Assembly: GCF_030813715.1 (NCBI RefSeq) | Contig: NZ_JAUSUZ010000001.1 | Span: forward strand, 7,502,001 to 7,566,000 | Direction of reading: 5' to 3' | From: Catenuloplanes indicus | Lineage (GTDB): Bacteria > Actinomycetota > Actinomycetes > Mycobacteriales > Micromonosporaceae | DNA: 64,000 nucleotides | In this document: piece by piece, positions 43,323 to 50,989 of the stretch | Numbering within the stretch: position 1 is the first letter of the stretch | Layout: each line of letters begins with the position of its first letter | Notes under the pieces: model-generated | Seen by the model: the letters and a program-made list of their open reading frames with translations, nothing else | What the model was told of the DNA's origin: nothing | Databases searched by the model: none | Translations under genes and position numbers: made by a program

Positions 43323-44849
43323 TTGAGTGCGTCCACATGCGACGACGGGACCGCGCGGTCCCTCGTCGGGTTCCTGGTGCTCGGCCGTCTCACCGAGGCG
43401 GAGCACGGGAGGGTGACGGCGCACCTGGAGACCTGCGCGTCCTGCCGGCTGGAGCGCGACCAGCTGGAGAAGGTCGTCGCGGTGCTCCGCATGCTGGGCG
43501 ACGACGAGGCCGGCGCGCTGGTCGACGAGTTCGGCCTGGACGGCCCCGGGACCGCCGCGGACGATCAGCTCTTCGGCGCGCCCGGCGCCCCGCGGCCGTT
43601 CCTGCCGACGTCGCTGCTGCCGGTCTCCGCGATCCCGATCTCCGGCATCCCGATCTCGGGCATCCCGATCTCCGGCATTCCGATCTCCGGCATTCCGGTC
43701 TCCCCGGCGGAGCCGCCGCTGCCCCCGGTCCGCGCCGTGGCCCGCCCGCCGGCCGGATCGCAGGCACACCGCGCGGTGGCCCGCCCGCCCGCGGAGTCCC
43801 AGGCGAATCCCGCCGTGTTCCGCGCTCCCGACGAGTCCCCGGACCCGCACGGCCCGGCCGGTTCCCAGGCCACCCGCCGCCCCACCGAGTCGCAGGCCAT
43901 GCGCGCGCTCACCGGCGACGCCGCACCCGGCTTCCGGCCGGATCCGGCGGCCTCCCAGCCGAACCGGGTCGGCCCGGCGGCGTCCCAGCCGAACCGGGTC
44001 GGCCCTGCGGCATCCGGGGCGAACCGGACGAACCCGGCCGCGTCGCAGCCGAACCGGCTCGACCCGGCAGCGTCCCAGGGGGCCCGCCCGGACCCCGCGA
44101 CATCCCAGGCGCACCGCCTCGATCCAGCGATATCCCCGGCGAACCGGGCCAATCGTACGGACGGCGCCAATCGCGCTGACGCGCCGAACCGGTCCAAAGG
44201 TGCCGATCGGGCCAACCCGGCCGACTCCCAGGCGAGCCGTCTGGAGGCGGCCGTTCGCCCGGCGACCGGCGAGCTGCGCCCGGTCGCCCGGATCGGCCCG
44301 GTCCCCGCCATCGACCGCGCTCAGCTGCGGCTCGGCGAGGGCTACCTGCCGCCGCGCCCGGCCACCGGCCCGCTGGCCCGCGGCCCGCACTCGCACCGCC
44401 GCCAGCGCTCCCGCCGCCGTACCCGGGTGCTCGTGGTGGCCGGTGTGCTGGTCGCCGCGGTCGGCACGTCGCTGCTGATCAGGCCGTTGCTGACGGAGGA
44501 CGCGCCGCCGGTGGTCGCGGTCGCCTCGATCGACGACGACGTCAGCGGCGTGGCCGTCTCCGCCGTGCTCTACGAGGAGGACGGCCGGGTGAGCGTGCGG
44601 CTCACCGCGGACGGGCTGACCCCCGGCACCGCCTACGAGCTGTACGCGGTCCAGGACGACGGCACCGACCTGCTGCTCGGCGGTCTTACCGGCGACCCGG
44701 ACGGCGGTACGTTCACCGGCGACCTCCCGCTTCCGGTCGACCAGCTCTGGTACTTCAGCGTGCGGGAGGTGGACGGTGCGCTCACCGTCTCTGCGAACGT
44801 CGTCGAGGGCTCGCCCGCGCCCGGCGAGCCGGATGCGGATGCGCCATGA
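43323..44849 (+). CDS. Transmembrane zinc-finger anti-sigma factor
   Basis: 508 residues. The N-terminal ZAS domain carries HLETCASC, the HxxxCxxC zinc signature. A very long cytoplasmic linker follows, with five ISGIP-type pentapeptides and about ten copies of a PAASQPNR-like decapeptide. One membrane helix (VLVVAGVLVAAVGTSLLI) leads to an extracellular RskA-like domain (LTADGLTPGTAYELYAVQDD). It should hold the ECF sigma factor encoded next and release it on an envelope signal. The start is a TTG at 43323 with GGGAGGGAG upstream. Its stop overlaps the sigma gene start (ATGA). Confidence 0.88.
   Translation: MSASTCDDGTARSLVGFLVLGRLTEAEHGRVTAHLETCASCRLERDQLEKVVAVLRMLGDDEAGALVDEFGLDGPGTAADDQLFGAPGAPRPFLPTSLLPVSAIPISGIPISGIPISGIPISGIPVSPAEPPLPPVRAVARPPAGSQAHRAVARPPAESQANPAVFRAPDESPDPHGPAGSQATRRPTESQAMRALTGDAAPGFRPDPAASQPNRVGPAASQPNRVGPAASGANRTNPAASQPNRLDPAASQGARPDPATSQAHRLDPAISPANRANRTDGANRADAPNRSKGADRANPADSQASRLEAAVRPATGELRPVARIGPVPAIDRAQLRLGEGYLPPRPATGPLARGPHSHRRQRSRRRTRVLVVAGVLVAAVGTSLLIRPLLTEDAPPVVAVASIDDDVSGVAVSAVLYEEDGRVSVRLTADGLTPGTAYELYAVQDDGTDLLLGGLTGDPDGGTFTGDLPLPVDQLWYFSVREVDGALTVSANVVEGSPAPGEPDADAP
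43620..43694 (+). repeat. Five 15-bp tandem repeats (ISGIP pentapeptides)
   Basis: Units of 15 bp (CCGATCTCCGGCATC) start at 43620, 43635, 43650, 43665 and 43680; the first is degenerate. They encode repeated ISGIP in the anti-sigma linker. Units are close to identical, which suggests recent slippage. Confidence 0.85.
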
Positions 44850-45550
44850 CCAGCGAGTCCCGGTCGTACCCACAGGTCATCGCAGTCAGTGAGGTCATGA
44901 TTCCGATGGGGAGCACCGCCCACCGGCAAGATTCATCGGGAAAACCCCCACGAACGATGAACTCCGGTGACGACCCGTCCGTTATCAGTCCCATGGATCC
45001 GGCCACGGGCAGCGCGCCACCGAGCGAGGTGTCGTCACTGCCGACTCACGACGAGGCACTACGGCTCGCCTACGAGACCCACGGCCCCATCCTGTTGAAC
45101 TACCTGTTGCGTCTGACCAGCGGAAACCGCGGCATGGCCGAGGACATCCTGCAGGAGACGCTGATGCGGGCGTGGAACCATCCGGAGGCGCGCACCGCCG
45201 ACGGGCAGTGGAGCCGCGGCTGGCTGTTCACGGTGGCGCGGCGGATCGCGATCGACCACATCCGGGCCGCGCAGGGCCGGCCGGTGGAGCAGCTCGACGA
45301 GCGCCTCGAGGAGCGGCACGCCGGGGCCGACGAGATCGACCGGCTGATCAACACCCGGGAGATCCGGGACGCGGTGGCCCGGCTTCCAGTGCGGCTGCGC
45401 AGCGCGCTCATCGAGATCTACTTCCAGGAGCGCTCGGTGGCCGAGGCCGCGCAGAACCTCGCGGTGCCGGAGGGCACGGTCAAGTCGCGCACGTTCTATG
45501 CGTTACGCGCGCTGCACGAGGACCTGACCACACGCGGCTTCACACTCTGA
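44846..45550 (+). CDS. ECF sigma factor (SigL/SigK-like)
   Basis: 234 residues if started at the coupled ATG (44846). Sigma region 2 has GMAEDILQETLMRAW and GWLFTVARRIAIDHIR; region 4 has LRSALIEIYFQERSVAEAAQ and VPEGTVKSRTFYALRAL. The first 65 residues are an extra, poorly conserved tail; starts at 44957 or later would give the usual 180-200 residues. The anti-sigma gene lies directly upstream and overlaps. This sigma is a candidate for reading the GTGAACC-N16-CGTT promoters. Confidence 0.92.
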   Translation: MTSESRSYPQVIAVSEVMIPMGSTAHRQDSSGKPPRTMNSGDDPSVISPMDPATGSAPPSEVSSLPTHDEALRLAYETHGPILLNYLLRLTSGNRGMAEDILQETLMRAWNHPEARTADGQWSRGWLFTVARRIAIDHIRAAQGRPVEQLDERLEERHAGADEIDRLINTREIRDAVARLPVRLRSALIEIYFQERSVAEAAQNLAVPEGTVKSRTFYALRALHEDLTTRGFTL

Positions 45551-45611
45551 GCACGACCAGCACGACCGAGTACGACGAGCCCGGCCGAGCGCCGAAAATC
45601 TTGAGCGGTCC

Positions 45612-45638
45612 GTGAACCGTGCCGTGGCCCGGCTCGTT
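45612..45638 (+). promoter_or_regulatory. ECF-type promoter GTGAACC-N16-CGTT
   Basis: GTGAACC (45612-45618), 16 bases, CGTT (45635-45638), 35 bases before the GTG at 45674. It drives the ricin-lectin/mycosin-like operon. Confidence 0.75.
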
Positions 45639-45673
45639 CACAGGGCACCTTTGGCGGAGAGGGAACTTCTACC

Positions 45674-47401
45674 GTGGTATTGAAATCGGTGACGGAGCGG
45701 GTGGCCGCGCTGCCGTCGATCGGTGTACGGGCGTGGCGCTCCCTGCGCACCACGCGGCAGCGGGTCGAGGCGGGCGTCGCGTTCACCGCGGCCGTGGCCT
45801 GCGTGGTCGCGGCCGGCCTCCAGGTCGGCCCGGCGCTGGCCGAGCCGAAGATCGAGGGGGCGCAGGTCCCCGCCGAGGTGTTACCGGCGATCGTGGTCGG
45901 CGCGACGTCCTGCCCCGACCTGACCGGCCCCCGCCTCGCCGCGCAGCTGATGACCGCGTCCGAGTTCCAGACGGCGGCGACGTCCGGCGCCGGCCGGGGC
46001 CTGGCCGGCCTGGACGACGAGGAGTGGAAGAAGTGGGCGCCCTGGTCCGACGCCCAGCGGGCGGACATCCTGGCCAACGTGCTGGCGCTGGCGCACCGCA
46101 CCTGTGAGAGCGTCGGCCAGGCCCGGACCGCCGGGGTGGGCGGGGACCTCTGGGAGGCCGCCGTCGCCGCCGAGGAGAGCGGCCTCGCGGCCGTGGTCGC
46201 CGCGAAGAAGGTGCCGGACGCCGCGCGTGAGCACGTGGACACCGTGATCGGCTACGCCAACTGGTACGCGGACCAGCCGCAGTTCACCGGCGAGGCGGCC
46301 GAGCCGGAGCCGTCCGGTGCCCCGGGGGTCACCGGCGAGACCATCCCGGACGAGTACGTCGACCTGGTGACGGCGGCCGGCCGGATCTGCCCGGCCGCGA
46401 CCGCGCCGCGCATCGCCGCGCAGCTGATGGCGCTCTCCGCGTTCAACCCGAACCTGCGCGGCCACAACGGCGGCATGGGCATCGCCCAGTTCACCGAGCA
46501 GATGTGGCGGCTGTACCGCCCGTCGCCGAACGCCTCGGTCTGGGACCCGGAGGCCGCGATCCCGGCGATGGCCAGCGCGGTCTGCTCACTGCGCAACCAG
46601 CTCTCCGGCCTGCAGCTGGAGGATGACGGCAAGGCCGCCGACCCGGGCGTGCTGGCGCTCGCGGCGTACCAGTGGGGGATGACCGCGGTCCGCGCCGAGG
46701 GCGGCGTGCCGCGCAACGCGCGCGTCGCGCAGCTGCCGGACATGGTCGACTCCCTGGCCCCGGTGTACGAGAAGGACGACCGGCTGTCCCCGGCCACGCC
46801 GTCACCGTCGCCCAGCGTCGCGCCGACCACCGCGAGCCCGAGCCCGAGCCCGAGCGCGTCCGCCTCCGCGTCGCCGAACCCGGCCGGGCCGGCCTCGCCG
46901 TCGCCGGCGCCGTCCGCACCGGCGTCGTCCCCGGCCGCGCCGGCCTGGGACCCGAACGTGTCCTGGACCATCAAGAACGTGTTCAGCGGCAAGCTGATCG
47001 ACGTGCCCGGCCACCAGGAGAGCACGGCCGGCGGCACCACCATGCACCTCTGGGACCTCAGCGCCAAGGGCGACGCGGACCAGTACTGGCACATCGTTGC
47101 CGCGCGGGAGCCGGGCTGGTACTTCATCAAGAACGCGTGGAACAACAAGGTGCTCGGCATCCGGGACGGCGGCACCGGGAACGGCGCCGAGCTGGTGCAG
47201 CAGGACGAGGCCGCCACGGACACCACGCAGCACTGGAAGCTGGCCGCGCTGGGCGACGGCCGATACAACATCATCAACCGGAAGAGCGGCAAGGCGCTCG
47301 ACCTGAACGGTGACGACTGCTGCGGCGGCAACGGCACGCCCATCCAGCAGTGGGACCTGCAGGACTACGCGGTCGACCAGAGATGGACACTCTCCAAGTG
47401 A
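45674..47401 (+). CDS. Exported ricin-lectin protein with two degenerate transglycosylase-like domains
   Basis: 575 residues. A hydrophobic segment at about 32-55 exports it. Two SLT-like domains follow: CPDLTGPRLAAQLMTASEFQ and CPAATAPRIAAQLMALSAFN, the second with GMGIAQFTEQMW. In lytic transglycosylases the catalytic Glu precedes the Ser of the ESxFxP motif; here the position is Ala in copy 1 and Leu in copy 2, so neither should cut peptidoglycan. A Ser/Pro linker and a ricin-type trefoil (IDVPGHQ, QQWDLQDY, DQRWTLSK) end the protein. It probably binds wall glycans. Its stop overlaps the mycosin-like gene (GTGA). Confidence 0.85.
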   Translation: MVLKSVTERVAALPSIGVRAWRSLRTTRQRVEAGVAFTAAVACVVAAGLQVGPALAEPKIEGAQVPAEVLPAIVVGATSCPDLTGPRLAAQLMTASEFQTAATSGAGRGLAGLDDEEWKKWAPWSDAQRADILANVLALAHRTCESVGQARTAGVGGDLWEAAVAAEESGLAAVVAAKKVPDAAREHVDTVIGYANWYADQPQFTGEAAEPEPSGAPGVTGETIPDEYVDLVTAAGRICPAATAPRIAAQLMALSAFNPNLRGHNGGMGIAQFTEQMWRLYRPSPNASVWDPEAAIPAMASAVCSLRNQLSGLQLEDDGKAADPGVLALAAYQWGMTAVRAEGGVPRNARVAQLPDMVDSLAPVYEKDDRLSPATPSPSPSVAPTTASPSPSPSASASASPNPAGPASPSPAPSAPASSPAAPAWDPNVSWTIKNVFSGKLIDVPGHQESTAGGTTMHLWDLSAKGDADQYWHIVAAREPGWYFIKNAWNNKVLGIRDGGTGNGAELVQQDEAATDTTQHWKLAALGDGRYNIINRKSGKALDLNGDDCCGGNGTPIQQWDLQDYAVDQRWTLSK

Positions 47402-49008
47402 CTACGCCCCGACCGATGGGCAGGATCGCGGCGGTGCTCGCCGCGATCCTGCTGGCCATCGCCATCCCCGCCGTTCCGGCCGCGGCCGCGGCCGACGAGT
47501 ACGTGCTGTACTACACGGTCGCCGCGTCCAGCCAGGGCCAGCCGGAGAACCTGGCCGGCATCGCGTCCCGGTTCCTCGGTGACGCCGGTCGCGCGACCGA
47601 GGTCTTCAACCTCAACACCGGCCGGCGGCAGCCCGACGGCGGCGCGCTCAGCGACCCGAACAAGCTGACCACCGGCTGGTACCTGGTGCTGCCGTGGGAC
47701 GCGGTCGGCCCCGGCGTGCAGTACGGCGTGCTGCCGACCACCGCGCCCGCGCCCGGCACGACCGCGCCCGCACCCGCACCCGCGCCGGGCGGCACCGGTG
47801 CCCCGGCGAACCCCGACCCGGCGAACCCGCCGGCGTCCCCGGGCGCGGTGGCCCCGTCCGGCACGTCCGCGTCGCCGAAGCCCGCGGGCAGCCCCCGGCC
47901 GCCGGAGTCCGGCAAGTGCGTCACGGCGACCGCGGCCAGCTCCCCGTCGAACTGGGCGATGATCCGGGTCGCGTCCGAGCCGGCGTGGCCGTACACCAAG
48001 GGCACCGGAGTCTCCGTGGCGGTCATCGACTCCGGTGTGGACGGTCAGGCGCCGCAGCTGCTCAGCCGGGTGCAGCCGGGCGTCAACGTGGTCACCGGCG
48101 AGAACCGCGGTGACGTGGACTGTCTCGGCACCGGCACCGCGATGGCCGGCCTGATCGCCGCACAGCCGGCCCAGAACGACCCGTTCACCGGCGTGGCGCC
48201 GGACTCGATCGTGCTCCCGATCCGGGTGGTGACGGACGGCGCGACCGCGGACCCGGCCGCACAGGCCGCGGCCATCGACGTCGCGCTCCAGCTGCAGCCC
48301 AGCGTGCTCGCTCTCGGCTCCTACGTGGACATCACCGCGGACCCGGTGGTGCAGAGCGTGCAGAAGGCGCTGGAACTGGGCATCCCGGTGGTGGCCGCGG
48401 CGCCGACCACGTCCGGTGGTGTCACGCCGCCGGAGGACGTGATCCTGGTCGGTGGCGTGGGCATGGACGGCAACCTCGCGGCGGAGTACGCGGCCGGGAC
48501 CGTCGAGGTGGTCGCACCCGGTGTGAACGTCGCCAGCCTCGGCATCAACGGCACCACGTTCGTCGGCACCGGCACCCAGTACGCGGTGGCGATGACCGCG
48601 GGCACGGTCGCGCTGATCCGTGGCTACAACGCGAACCTGAACCCGAAGCAGGTCGCGCACCGGTTGCTGGCCACCGCCGAGCAGCTGGGCGACGGCAAGC
48701 CCGACTCCCGATACGGCCACGGCATGATCAACCCGGAGGCCGCGGTCACCCGTGAGCTGCCCGAGGAGGCCATGCTGGTCTCGTCGGACAACCGGGACGC
48801 GAACCCGGTCGCCGGCAGCGAGGAGATCCGGATCGCGTTCTTGCTCACCGTGCTGGCCGGTCTGGTGCTCACCGCGCTGCTGGTGCTGCGCTTCCGGCGC
48901 ACCATGCGGGCGGCGGCCCAGGGCGACCCGGACGACGACTGGACCGCCGGTGACCTGGCGACGGACAAGGCCAAGCCCACCGAGCCCAGCTCGGCCGGAT
49001 CGCACTGA
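47398..49008 (+). CDS. Mycosin-like S8 membrane protein lacking catalytic His and Ser, with LysM-like module
   Basis: 536 residues. Signal peptide, then a LysM-like module (GRRQPDG, LTTGWYLVLPWDA) like that of the protein at 39770. The subtilase-like domain keeps the Asp motif VAVIDSGVD (about residue 207). Where GHGTAVAG is expected it has GTGTAMAG, so His is Thr. Where GTSYAAP is expected it has GTQYAVAM, so Ser is Gln. A C-terminal membrane helix (IRIAFLLTVLAGLVLTALLVL) and short basic tail complete the mycosin plan. It is therefore probably a pseudoprotease, structural or regulatory. GTG at 47398 overlaps the upstream stop; an ATG at 47416 is the alternative. Confidence 0.87.
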   Translation: MTTPRPMGRIAAVLAAILLAIAIPAVPAAAAADEYVLYYTVAASSQGQPENLAGIASRFLGDAGRATEVFNLNTGRRQPDGGALSDPNKLTTGWYLVLPWDAVGPGVQYGVLPTTAPAPGTTAPAPAPAPGGTGAPANPDPANPPASPGAVAPSGTSASPKPAGSPRPPESGKCVTATAASSPSNWAMIRVASEPAWPYTKGTGVSVAVIDSGVDGQAPQLLSRVQPGVNVVTGENRGDVDCLGTGTAMAGLIAAQPAQNDPFTGVAPDSIVLPIRVVTDGATADPAAQAAAIDVALQLQPSVLALGSYVDITADPVVQSVQKALELGIPVVAAAPTTSGGVTPPEDVILVGGVGMDGNLAAEYAAGTVEVVAPGVNVASLGINGTTFVGTGTQYAVAMTAGTVALIRGYNANLNPKQVAHRLLATAEQLGDGKPDSRYGHGMINPEAAVTRELPEEAMLVSSDNRDANPVAGSEEIRIAFLLTVLAGLVLTALLVLRFRRTMRAAAQGDPDDDWTAGDLATDKAKPTEPSSAGSH

Positions 49009-49117
49009 ACGGCGGTCGGCTACGTGACGGCAGACATGGGTCCGAACGTGCGCGAGCGCGTGCCTGACATGCTCATCAGCACGTGCGAGTGCGCAACTGC
49101 AGAGGACTTGATGCCCC

Positions 49118-49909
49118 GTGGCTGACGACGTCTGTGCCGAGCCCCGGCTCCGCGCCGCGCTCGGCCTCTATCTGACCGGTGCGCTCCCCGAGGAGGAGCT
49201 CAGCGCGGTCGAGTCGCACCTCGGCACCTGCGCGGTGTGCCTGGCGGACGCGGAACGGCTCGGAGAGGCGGCGGCGATGCTCGCGCTGCTCTCCGAGACG
49301 GACCGCCGTGAGCTGGTGGCCGAGTTCGGCACGCTCTCCGGCGAGCCCGCCGGGAACCACGACCACCACGCGCCGGTACGGGTGGTCAGCCCGGCCCCGG
49401 CCGCTCCGGTGCGCCCGGCGGCGGCCCGCCCGCCCGCGCGACCCGGTGGTGACACCGGCCCGGCGCGGTGGCGGTCGCGCCGGTCGCGGCTGCTGCTGGC
49501 CGGTGTCGGCCTGGCCGTGGTCGCGCTGCTCTCCGCCGGCGTCGCGCTCGGCACGTCGATGATCGGCAACCTGGGCCGGCCGGACCCGGTGACGCTGGTG
49601 ACGAACGCGCAGGGCGGCGACGTCACGCTCTCCGTCACGGTGCTGGATTCCGGCGACGCCGTCACGCTGGAGGCACTGGTCAGCGGCCTCCCGCGCGGCG
49701 GGGTCCACCGGCTCTACGTCCGCGACGTGGACGGCGCTGCCCACCTGCTGACCGAGATGACCGGCACCGGCGGCCCGATCCAGGTCAACGCGCCCTGCCC
49801 GGTCCCGATCGACCGACTCGCCGAGTTCACCGTCACCGCCGCCGACGGCTCGCTGACCGTGCAGGCGGTCGTGGACCGTGGCACCACGGGCTCCGGTACG
49901 CCGGACTGA
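49118..49909 (+). CDS. Transmembrane zinc-finger anti-sigma factor
   Basis: 263 residues. ZAS domain with HLGTCAVC, a short Pro/Ala linker, a membrane helix (LLLAGVGLAVVALLSAGVALG) and an RskA-like extracellular domain (VTLSVTVLDSGDAVTLEALV, GGVHRLYVRDVDG). It has the same plan as the anti-sigma factor at 43323 without the long repeat linker. The GTG at 49118 has GAGG upstream. The next gene in the same direction is an ECF sigma factor after 291 bases, its likely partner. That gap holds no recognisable gene and no clear ECF promoter. Confidence 0.88.
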   Translation: MADDVCAEPRLRAALGLYLTGALPEEELSAVESHLGTCAVCLADAERLGEAAAMLALLSETDRRELVAEFGTLSGEPAGNHDHHAPVRVVSPAPAAPVRPAAARPPARPGGDTGPARWRSRRSRLLLAGVGLAVVALLSAGVALGTSMIGNLGRPDPVTLVTNAQGGDVTLSVTVLDSGDAVTLEALVSGLPRGGVHRLYVRDVDGAAHLLTEMTGTGGPIQVNAPCPVPIDRLAEFTVTAADGSLTVQAVVDRGTTGSGTPD

Positions 49910-50200
49910 CGTGGGCGGCGACCGCCGGGGCCGGGCTCGATGGTTTTCTCTGCCCCTGCCTTCGCCGCGCCCCGTGAAGCGCGTAAGGTCGTCGAGCGGA
50001 CGGCGGGCGGGAGCCGTGCCTGCGGCCATGGCTGGTGCGAGAGGTCAGCCGAAGCGTACATTTCTCTCGGCCTTCAGGGACAAGTCGGAAACATGGCTTT
50101 CCTACGATTCCCTGGTTGGTTTGCATGTTGCCTCGGACCGACGAAGTGGTCCGGCCGGGTGCCGCGGGGCGCGCCCGTCCGGCGGACACGGTAGGGGATT

Positions 50201-50734
50201 GTGGACGTACGAGAGCAGGCGCAGGTCGACGCCGAGGCGGACGCGTGGCTGCGGGCGGTGCAGGCCGCGCACGGGCCGATCGTGTACCGGTATCTGTCCG
50301 GGGTGACCCTGGGTGACCGTGCCGCTGCGGAGGACATGCTCCAGGAGGTGCTGCTGCGCGCCTGGCGGCACTACCCGACGCTGTCGAAGACGCCGGACAC
50401 CGTACGCGCCTGGATGTTCGCGGTCGCACGTAACCTGGTCATCGACGCGGGCCGGGCCCGGCGTGCCCGGCCGACCGAGGTCAGCCCGCCCGACCTGACC
50501 CAGCTTCCCCAGCCGGGCGACCCGATGGACCGGGTGCTCACCGCCGGTGTCGTCCGTGAGGCGTTGCGGCAGCTCAGCCCGGCGCACCGGGCCGTGCTCA
50601 TCGAGATCTACTTCGGCGGCGCGCAGGCCTCCGATGTGGCTGATCGGATGGGCGTCCCGGAGGGTACCGTGAAGTCGCGTGCGCACTACGCGCTGCGAGC
50701 GCTCCGCGAGGTTCTGCAGCAGATGGAGACCTGA
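50201..50734 (+). CDS. ECF sigma factor (SigL/SigK-like)
   Basis: 177 residues, normal ECF size. Region 2 reads AAAEDMLQEVLLRAW and RAWMFAVARNLVIDAGRARR; region 4 reads LSPAHRAVLIEIYFGGAQAS and VPEGTVKSRAHYALRALREV. The GTG at 50201 follows GGGG. It is similar to the ECF factor at 44846 (shared LIEIYF and VPEGTVKSR), so both may read related promoters. The anti-sigma gene lies upstream at 49118. Confidence 0.92.
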   Translation: MDVREQAQVDAEADAWLRAVQAAHGPIVYRYLSGVTLGDRAAAEDMLQEVLLRAWRHYPTLSKTPDTVRAWMFAVARNLVIDAGRARRARPTEVSPPDLTQLPQPGDPMDRVLTAGVVREALRQLSPAHRAVLIEIYFGGAQASDVADRMGVPEGTVKSRAHYALRALREVLQQMET

Positions 50735-50812
50735 GCGGAGAACATTCCGGCAAACTGCGGATCACGTTTCGGGGCGACCGGCGAGTAATGTCGCCAGGCC
50801 GCCCGCGGTGCA

Positions 50813-50841
50813 TTGACAATCCCCTGCGCCGCGCCGAATAT
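50813..50841 (+). promoter_or_regulatory. Housekeeping-type promoter TTGACA-N17-GAATAT
   Basis: TTGACA (50813-50818), 17 bases and GAATAT (50836-50841). This is the best vegetative-type promoter in the island, about 50 bases before the ATG at 50891. So this unit may be transcribed without the ECF factors. Confidence 0.65.
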
Positions 50842-50890
50842 GTGGTGGTTCGTGACCCGGATCGTCGGGTGGACAATAGGAGAAGGACGG

Positions 50891-50989
50891 ATGTCGGACA
50901 GCCCGGAGGGCCCGCGCAAGCACCGTGCGCGCAGCGGCCTGAGCCCCGCGGGCGGGGTGTTCGGAAACCGGGCGGGGCACCGGCGGTGA
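50891..50989 (+). CDS. Small basic protein (32 aa), coupled to the next gene
   Basis: ATG at 50891 with GGAGAAGGACGG just upstream, 32 codons (MSDSPEGPRKHRARSGLSPA, then GGVFGNRAGHRR), and a TGA that overlaps the GTG of the next gene (GTGA at 50986). The peptide is basic, with seven Arg and one Lys. The ribosome site, the promoter at the right distance and the overlap all support translation. Its role may be only to couple translation, or it may be a true small protein. Confidence 0.6.
   Translation: MSDSPEGPRKHRARSGLSPAGGVFGNRAGHRR

Noticed and set aside
43620-43694. CRISPR or minisatellite outside a gene
   Set aside because: The 15-bp units keep the reading frame and encode ISGIP repeats inside a clear anti-sigma gene.
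49910-50200. ECF promoter GGAAAC...CGATTC upstream of the second sigma gene
   Set aside because: Spacing and -10 word do not match the GTGAACC-N16-CGTT set, so I could not support it.
37308-50734. Complete type VII (ESX) secretion locus
   Set aside because: No EccC FtsK/SpoIIIE ATPase, EccB, EccD or EccE was seen, and the mycosin-like protein lacks catalytic residues. Only a partial or repurposed system can be claimed.
50788-50985. N-terminal extension of the module protein to 50788
   Set aside because: It overlaps the promoter and the coupled 32-codon gene and shows no protein-like pattern; the GTG at 50986 with GTGA overlap is better.
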